The translations under genes and the position numbers were made by a program. From positions 22,122,509 to 22,186,508 of the forward strand of contig NC_087064.1 in assembly GCF_963678635.1 (NCBI RefSeq): a stretch of DNA of 64,000 nt. Direction: 5' to 3'. Below the pieces are notes generated by a model, which was not told the DNA's origin, searched no databases, and saw only the letters and a program-made list of their open reading frames with translations. Source of the stretch: Symsagittifera roscoffensis. Taxonomy: Eukaryota; Xenacoelomorpha; Acoela; Convolutidae. Below, one piece after another: positions 58,268-64,000 of the stretch (its first letter is position 1; each line of letters opens with the position of its first letter).

Positions 58268-59154
58268 CCCGCACTGAAGTTTCATGGATAATAGCTGATT
58301 ATAATAGATTTTCATTGCCAGTCTCTATAAAATAACAAAAATAATCGATTAGAATTGATTAAAAAAGGATTATAATGATACTATTTTTTAAACAATAACA
58401 TCCCAATATAATCGATAATAATATATTGTTTTCAATGGAAAACTAATCAATTTTAATCGATTATAATGGGTTGTAATCCATTTGTTAAAATTTTTCGGTG
58501 TGCTGTTTTCATTTTTCCATAATACTATTAAATTTAAATTAGTTATTTTGCTCTCTCGCTAAATTTCAAATTTTTCCTAATTTCAAACGCGTTTATGAAA
58601 ATTTATGAAAAGTCACGTATTTTTGTTATTTTTATTTATTTTTTAATTGAGTTTTATTCGCCAATCCCCACTTGGATAGGTAATTATGTTGTATGGGTAA
58701 ACGTGCGGGGGGAGAGGGGGTTTGGAGTGGTGGTGGGGGGGGGGGGGTGTAGTGAAGTAGATCCCACCACACCCCACGTTTACCTGTACTACACAGTTAC
58801 CTGTCCCAGCGGGGTGTTCAGTGTTTAGTTGGGGTGTGATAAACGCGTGGGGTTGATTGTGTTTGTTCGAGTTTTGCAGAAAGTTGCAAAAAGTAGTGTC
58901 ATTTTTTACAAAAATTTTTCAATTTTCATGGATTTTATGTACAAAAAATAATCTATTACAGTGAAAACAAAAATCGATTTTAATCACTTATAATGTATTT
59001 TAATGGATTTTCATTTTTCGAAAATAATCGATTAAAATGGATTAAAAATTCATTACCTTGTCTAAAATTACCATGATGATCGATTATATAGCAAACATTT
59101 TAGTCAACAAAAATCCATTATAATCAATTTTTAGCCATGAAACTTCGATGCGGG
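58268..59154. mobile_element. MITE-like element with CCCGCAT ends and CGATTATAAT motifs
   Basis: The left end CCCGCACTGAAGTTTCATGG and the right end (reverse complement CCCGCATCGAAGTTTCATGG) match at 18 of 20 positions. The interior holds many AATCGATTATAAT-type words near both ends and a G-rich core (58710-58748) flanked by GGTAAACGTG and CACGTTTACC. This is the same plan as the nested element at 47439-48395, whose core is C-rich, and the truncated copy ending at 7758. No coding capacity. It lies just downstream of gene B. Confidence 0.65.
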
Positions 59155-60939
59155 GGTATCGTATTAAAAGAGTTCGCATTCTATCGAGATTTAAAAAAAC
59201 GGTCTCAATGGTCTGGATTTTTTGTTTTTCAGAGTTAAATTATACAAAAGGTGACAGGTTTTTGAATTGTTTCTCATTCTTATTTTCACTTCTCAACCCA
59301 AAATCACAAATAAAAATCAATAACTCTGGCGGAGTGTGCGCCAAAAAAATCAGTTTTTTCATCAAAATCATTTTAAAAAAGCAGAAATCATCAAAAAAAG
59401 ATCGAGTTTTTTAAAAACTCCGACCGCTTTTCTTTAAAAGTCCTAGATAAGCGTATGATTTCCATTAATACTTTGCAAAGATAGATTGTAAAAATAAACA
59501 AAAAAGTCAAAATTTGCTGATTTATGTGGATAAAAAATTAATAAATATGACAGAAGGATAATTGATTCTGAAGAAACAAAATAAGTACAAATTGGTATTT
59601 TTGTTTTCTTTTATATTGTCCGACATTTGTACCAATTTAATAATTTAATCCGTTACCATCAACTATTTTCTATCAAACTGCTTGCTAGAGGGTTTTTTTC
59701 ACTTGAAGTGCCCAGAATAACTGAGCAACGCTTTGTCTTTTAAATGAACGTGTTCATCAAATTTTGCGGCTTTAGTTATATTTGACCAATTAAATTCGAA
59801 TGAAAATATCTGAATGAAAATATCTGAAACAAACTTTTTTAAAAGTTCATCTCAAATTCTGCACTTGTTTAAGACACATTTTCTTTCAAGTTTACAACAG
59901 CTTTTTTACAGGCAATTTTCCTCCATTGGACTTCTACTTGGAAAACCGCCCTAAACTCTGTCTGTCACAACAAAAAAAAGGACGACTCTTTAATTTTTAA
60001 GTATATAATCATAAAATCGATTCAAAACAGTTTTGATAACTACAACCTTTCAAAACTTATCAAGCCAAAATATTAAGAGCAAGTTGATAATTAACTAACT
60101 GGATTGGTTGATTTTTCACGTTGATAGTCTAGAGCACTAGAAGTAACAAAAAGCTATCACTAAGAGATGTTGGGGTTGAAGTGGCTGGGGGGAGGGGGGA
60201 ATGCATGGAAGATTCCATGTAATAACTTATGTTATAAGTTTCCGGTCTTCCATGCTATGTATTTACATTGGATATAGAGTCTACAATGTATTATGTTAGG
60301 GAATAGAATTGGTTAGGTTTCAGTGTAAGAGAATGGTAAGAAAAAAGTCTGTTTTTTTGGTTTTTGTGTGGAAATCTCTAGTTTTTCGCAAAAATTGCGG
60401 AGCGCGTTATCTAAGTGGTAGATATCTATGATTAATTGCGTGTAGATTGTAGAATAAAGGTACTATATTATGTTTTTTGGTTCATGCTAACTCAATGGTA
60501 AGAGTTTTTCCGCAAACATTGAGATTTTTCATCGAAAAAGTTAAACTTTTTTCTAAAAAACTTCATAACACGATAAAACTCAACCAATTTCCAGCTATGA
60601 CTTGTTTTTATGTGATATTTTTATTAATTACGCTCTATCTAGCTGCAATGTAATGAAACTTCGAAAAAATGGAGTTTTTGGAGAAAAAAAAATTGAATAC
60701 AAAGAAAGTATATAAATCATCGCATAGTAAATTTACTGCAAAAATGTTCACTTACAAATAAAAAACTACACAGTTGCATAGAAAATATCATAAAATAAAA
60801 ACAGGCACATCTAGATTAAAATTTTTCATGTAGATATTGATAGAACAAATGCAAAAAAAAATGCATAAAACCTACATAAATTATCAGTTTTTCGTAGTTT
60901 TCTGGAAAAACCATCCGCCAATACTTTTTCATAAGTTGG
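59155..60939. other. non-coding stretch
   Basis: No gene is seen. A compact hairpin occurs at 60203-60255, where GCATGGAAGA pairs with TCTTCCATGC and the inner ACTTA pairs with TAAGT. The rest is AT-rich with short homopolymers. Confidence 0.45.
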
Positions 60940-61181
60940 TCTTTTCCACTAAAGATCCAATAAAACAGTAAGTTTTGTCCAATTGAGCAATCGTGATCCA
61001 GTGTTGTACTCTATCATTGCTTGGAGCTGAGTTGATGATTGCAAAAGGCTATTTTGTTTGTCTTTTCCACCAAGGAATCAATAAAATAGTAAGTTTTGTC
61101 CAATTGAGCATTCATGATCCAGTGTTGTACTCTATCATTGCTTGGAGCTGAGTTGATGATTGCCGAAGGGTATTTTGTTTG
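60940..61181. repeat. tandem duplication, two 121-bp copies
   Basis: Copies at 60940-61060 and 61061-61181 share long identical stretches such as AGTAAGTTTTGTCCAATTGA and GATCCAGTGTTGTACTCTAT. A handful of substitutions (for example CAAAAGGC against CCGAAGGG) separate them, so the duplication is fairly recent. Confidence 0.9.
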
Positions 61182-61199
61182 TTGAGGTACTTTATTGGT

Positions 61200-61511
61200 T
61201 GGCTAAGATCCCATGTACTTGATCCTCAGCTCAGGACATTTTTCAATAATTTGTACACACAAAAAATTATCCATATTTGCACTTGTTATCTGATTTACAT
61301 CTAAAAACAAAAAACTAATTGTTGGATAGAACAATTTAACATGAAAAGTTTTGACAATTTGCATGCATGTAAGTTCTGAATCAACCAAATCCCATACACC
61401 AGTCCTAAGAACAGGACAAAGGTTATTGAATACTGCTTCACAGTCGAGATTGTTGTAGTGTTTCGGTTTTGCAATTATGTAGGACTCCTTGTTTGATGCA
61501 GATTTTGATCT
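61200..61511 (-). pseudogene. unrecognised minus-strand ORF near virus-like cluster
   Basis: After an acceptor-like TTTTTTTTCAG on the minus strand, about 100 codons stay open to the stop near 61203. They include CEAVFNNLCPVLRTGVWDLV and MDNFLCVQIIEKCPELRIKY. The composition is protein-like, with several cysteines. It follows the capsid-like remnants in the same orientation and may be a further gene of that decayed element, or an exon of a host gene. I recognise no domain. Confidence 0.35.
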
Positions 61512-62184
61512 GAAAAAAAAAACAAATTACATAGTACAAAGAGAACTAAGATGAAAATTTCCAAAAACTCACAAATTTTTATAGAAACCCGAAAACTCAA
61601 AAAAAATAAACACTTTTAGCGAGTTTTCCAAATTTGTCAGTTCCGTTAGCTGCTCCACGAGAAACTGGAAAAGAATTTCTAATCTCATGCTTTATCCACT
61701 AAGTACTGAATAATGCAACTGTTCAGCTGCAACCTGTAGTGAATTAAAATTAAAAAAAAACTAGAATGTAGCGACTTTGAAATTCGTCCATAGGAAGAGC
61801 TGAAAAATCTTTGATAAACTGCACTGCTTTCCTCGCAATTCAACTTAGGAGCGACAAGGAGAAGTGGTGTCTAATGACACAATTGATCTTCCAGTCCGAA
61901 TAATACCAAGCTCATTCAAATGAAATTGATGATAGGCGGAAGAATTTTCATGAAAAGATCAGGCAACAGCTGAACTTGTATTCAATTCAACTGCTTTTTT
62001 TTTATGGGAGCGTTACTGAAATTATTTTGCTGTATGAATTGGCTTTGACGAGATGGAATGGTAAACGTTCTTGGTATAGTTTCTATGTAACTATATTGAG
62101 CAGGTACTCTTTCCAGATTTCATTGCAAGATTTTGCTTTATGTTCTGACTGCTTTTTGAAATTATCAAACAACCTTGCCCTGAA

Positions 62185-62385
62185 TCATTGAAGCTTTAAC
62201 CTTAGTTGGGTATCACGCATATCCAAGTAGAGATTTCGAACCGTTTCATCTTCAATTTCAACACTGGTTTCATTTAGAGAAGTACTGGGAAATACTTCTG
62301 GTAGGTACGAAGAAATAATCGTTTCCAAAAAATAGACTTGCTCAAAACTCTCCATAGAATAATTTGTAAAAGCCCCGAACTTCAA
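62185..62385 (-). pseudogene. F54H12.2-like (Polinton/adintovirus-type structural) protein, N-terminal fragment
   Basis: A 66-codon frame has the layout of the N-terminus of transposon-derived F54H12.2-like proteins found in many invertebrate genomes. An aromatic start region (ESFEQVYFLETIISSYLPE) is followed by a short spacer and then an RNLYLDMRDTQLRLKL block. The frame ends right after this block. Isolated peptides in other frames down to about 61750 may be later parts. The family is inferred from pattern only. Confidence 0.45.
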
Positions 62386-62498
62386 TTGATTGTTTTAATT
62401 TAAACTCAACTAATTTTGCCAAAAATGTTTTGGCAAGAGAAACTTTTATTCGGCGAAGTTTTCGAGAAAGCGTTTTGGTCTACTAATTCTAAACTTAT

Positions 62499-62726
62499 CT
62501 ACCTCCCAATTGTTTCGGAATTGTTTTTTTTCCACATCTTTTGCAAATTTTTGAGTTTTTTGCGTCCTGCAACGTTTTTTCCAATCGCTGGAGCGGCGAT
62601 TTCAAACAAATGTGCTCCTTTTTTGCAGTTGGGACTATATATTTTTAAACAAAGGAGATTGCAGTTGTCCAAACAATTTAAGCAAGAGCACCAAAACCTC
62701 TTCCACGTTGTCTTGCGTGTCCTCAA
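62499..62726 (-). pseudogene. small basic capsid-associated-like protein, frameshifted
   Basis: One minus-strand frame gives RQRGRGFGALA near 62716-62684. Continuing in two frames come VPTAKKEHICLK / AAPAIGKNVAGRKKLKN and finally ICKRCGKKTIPKQLGG near 62510. The order (Arg/Gly-rich start, a hydrophobic stretch, a Lys-rich helical region, a KQLG-type end) recalls the small basic protein encoded between integrase and F54H12.2-like genes of Polinton-type elements. At least one frameshift is present. The identification rests on composition and on position between the other two genes. Confidence 0.4.
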
Positions 62727-62869
62727 AAAGTGAGAACCAGCTGAATTTTGATCAAAAAGTTTGTATGAAATTTTATTCAAAACTGATTAATCGAAATCTC
62801 GCTGAACAAGAAGATAAATTTTGTAACTCCTACGGATACAAAAGGAAGTTTTTCACCGACACTTTTTAG

Positions 62870-63528
62870 TTTTGTTTTGATACTATGGAAAAGTTTTTTT
62901 TAACAATCCTTGAAATTTAAAATTGTAATCGACTGATAATTCATGTTTCTGTCCTTTAAAAATTGTATCTCCCCTTTTCGCTTTGGAGAATGGAGATGAA
63001 CAGAAAACAACACAGTAAAGGAGTTTTCGTATCAGCGCTTAAATTATGTTCTATAGTATCACTATATATCATCAGGGAATGTGTATTCTTATAATGTCGT
63101 AAGAATACTGGGGATAATGTGGTCCTTTTCCAATCATAATAACCCCTGTTTGGTTTTATAGTAAGTCACAACCAAAAACATGACTCAAATCAGAATTTTG
63201 ATTAATAAGAAACACTGATTTATCCTCCGGTAAATGAACGGCTATTTTTCGTGTAATTTTATCCTAGACGTTCTCGAGTTTTCTCCCCAGAACTTTCTCT
63301 CTCATCTACCTTGTTTACTCTCCCCTCAGTAACATTTTGATACAATGAATGGTAAGACATTTCTGATGTGGCAACCTCCCATTCTCTCCACATTCAATTG
63401 TTCCGGTAGAAAACATGCAAAAAAAACCAAGACTGTTATTGGGTAAAATGTAAAAGAAACGTTAGAAACTAGCACAAAATAAAAGAATCCATGACAACTG
63501 ATCGATAGAAACTTAACTCAAAAGTGAT
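62870..63528. other. spacer within the virus-like cluster
   Basis: No coding signal was recognised between the integrase remnant and the small basic protein remnant. It may hold decayed promoter DNA of the element. Confidence 0.4.
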
Positions 63529-64000
63529 TTACCTTTGATCTGAACGTTTTCTCAAGTCTTTGTTAAAAACTTTTCTCAGAATTTCTTCCTTGTCAAGATT
63601 TTTGATATGTATGTAGGATGAGTTTTGCAGATATTGCAGAAATTTCAAAATTTTTATGTGTAAGTTGTGTTTTTTACCCTTACGAAAAAGTATATCAAAT
63701 TTTGAAATTCTCACTCTATCACCAATTTTGAGTTGTGGTTTCTTATACCTTTTAGAGGTATATTGTACAGAACTGAGACGAAATCAGTTTTCATGACTTC
63801 TCTAGGTGATTTCCCAATAGATCTATTAACGGGACAATTCATTGTAGACAGAAATTGAGATTACTACAATTCACTGTAGACACATGGTGGTTTTTTTGAG
63901 AATTCATTTTTTTTGAAAGCTTGCAATGTGTCTTTGGCTTACATTGTTTTCATTGTTTGTACTGATAAATCGCGAAAAAACATCAGCAGCAACCAATAAG
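63529..64000 (-). pseudogene. Polinton-type integrase, C-terminal half, decayed and cut by window edge
   Basis: On the minus strand from the window edge, one frame reads LLVAADVFSRF, part of a retroviral-type integrase core. After a one-base shift comes VQTMKTM, a stop, then AKDTLQAFKK. Further on SPREVMK is followed, after another shift, by KKPQLKIGDRVRISKFDILF and RKGKKHNLHIKIL, the chromatin-binding end of integrases of this type. The final ORF (63529-63714) ends in a basic stretch. The catalytic Asp/Glu set cannot be checked because the N-terminal half lies beyond the window. Confidence 0.6.

Overview
The window looks like invertebrate metazoan nuclear DNA. It is AT-rich, the genes have spliced exons with GT..AG introns, and transposons fill most of the space. 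There are no bacterial operons, rRNA genes, tRNA genes or CRISPR arrays. Two 200-base runs of N (6995-7194 and 42511-42710) are assembly gaps. The species cannot be named from this sequence.

Host genes. Two spliced host genes can be supported, and I recognise the family of neither. Gene A is on the minus strand at 10860-12504. It has three exons in consistent phase and encodes a complete 193-residue secreted protein with a signal peptide and eight cysteines. Gene B is on the plus strand at 45279-57915. Its seven consecutive exons all agree in phase and give the last 579 or so residues of a modular, cysteine-containing protein with a 25-glutamine run. Three more plus-strand exon candidates at 4479-4613, 9483-9639 and 12854-12948 resemble gene B exons. 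They may be far-upstream exons of gene B, or parts of a relative. If they belong to gene B, the gene spans more than 50 kb and gene A lies antisense inside one of its introns.

Mobile DNA, left to right. From 0 to 9.2 kb there are only minisatellites and fragments of two inverted-repeat families. At 14.7-15.1 kb there is a relic of a BEL/Pao element on the minus strand. At 16727-25887 there is a nearly intact BEL/Pao LTR retrotransposon: two 525-bp LTRs differing at two bases, a 5-bp target duplication AGCCG, a primer binding site, a polypurine tract, and Gag, protease, RT, RNase H and integrase. Three breaks interrupt its pol frame. At 27.6-31.5 kb there is a decayed non-LTR retrotransposon (LINE) of the Jockey/CR1/L2 type with both ORFs. 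At 32.6-42.3 kb lie three very decayed copia-like copies in tandem with no visible RT. At 43.4-44.2 kb there is a degenerate satellite of about 176 bp. Two DNA-transposon-like elements are nested in an intron of gene B (46999-48484 with TTA target sites, and 47439-48395 inside it), and a relative of the inner one is at 58268-59154. The right edge, about 61.2-64 kb on the minus strand, carries a decayed Polinton/adintovirus-like cluster: integrase, a small basic capsid-associated-like protein and the start of an F54H12.2-like protein.

The best leads are the unrecognised modular gene B with its possible distant exons, the secreted gene A, a pair of co-varying hairpins in the BEL leader, the RT-less copia-like tandem array, the inverted-repeat families with palindromic subterminal motifs, and the virus-like gene cluster at the right edge.
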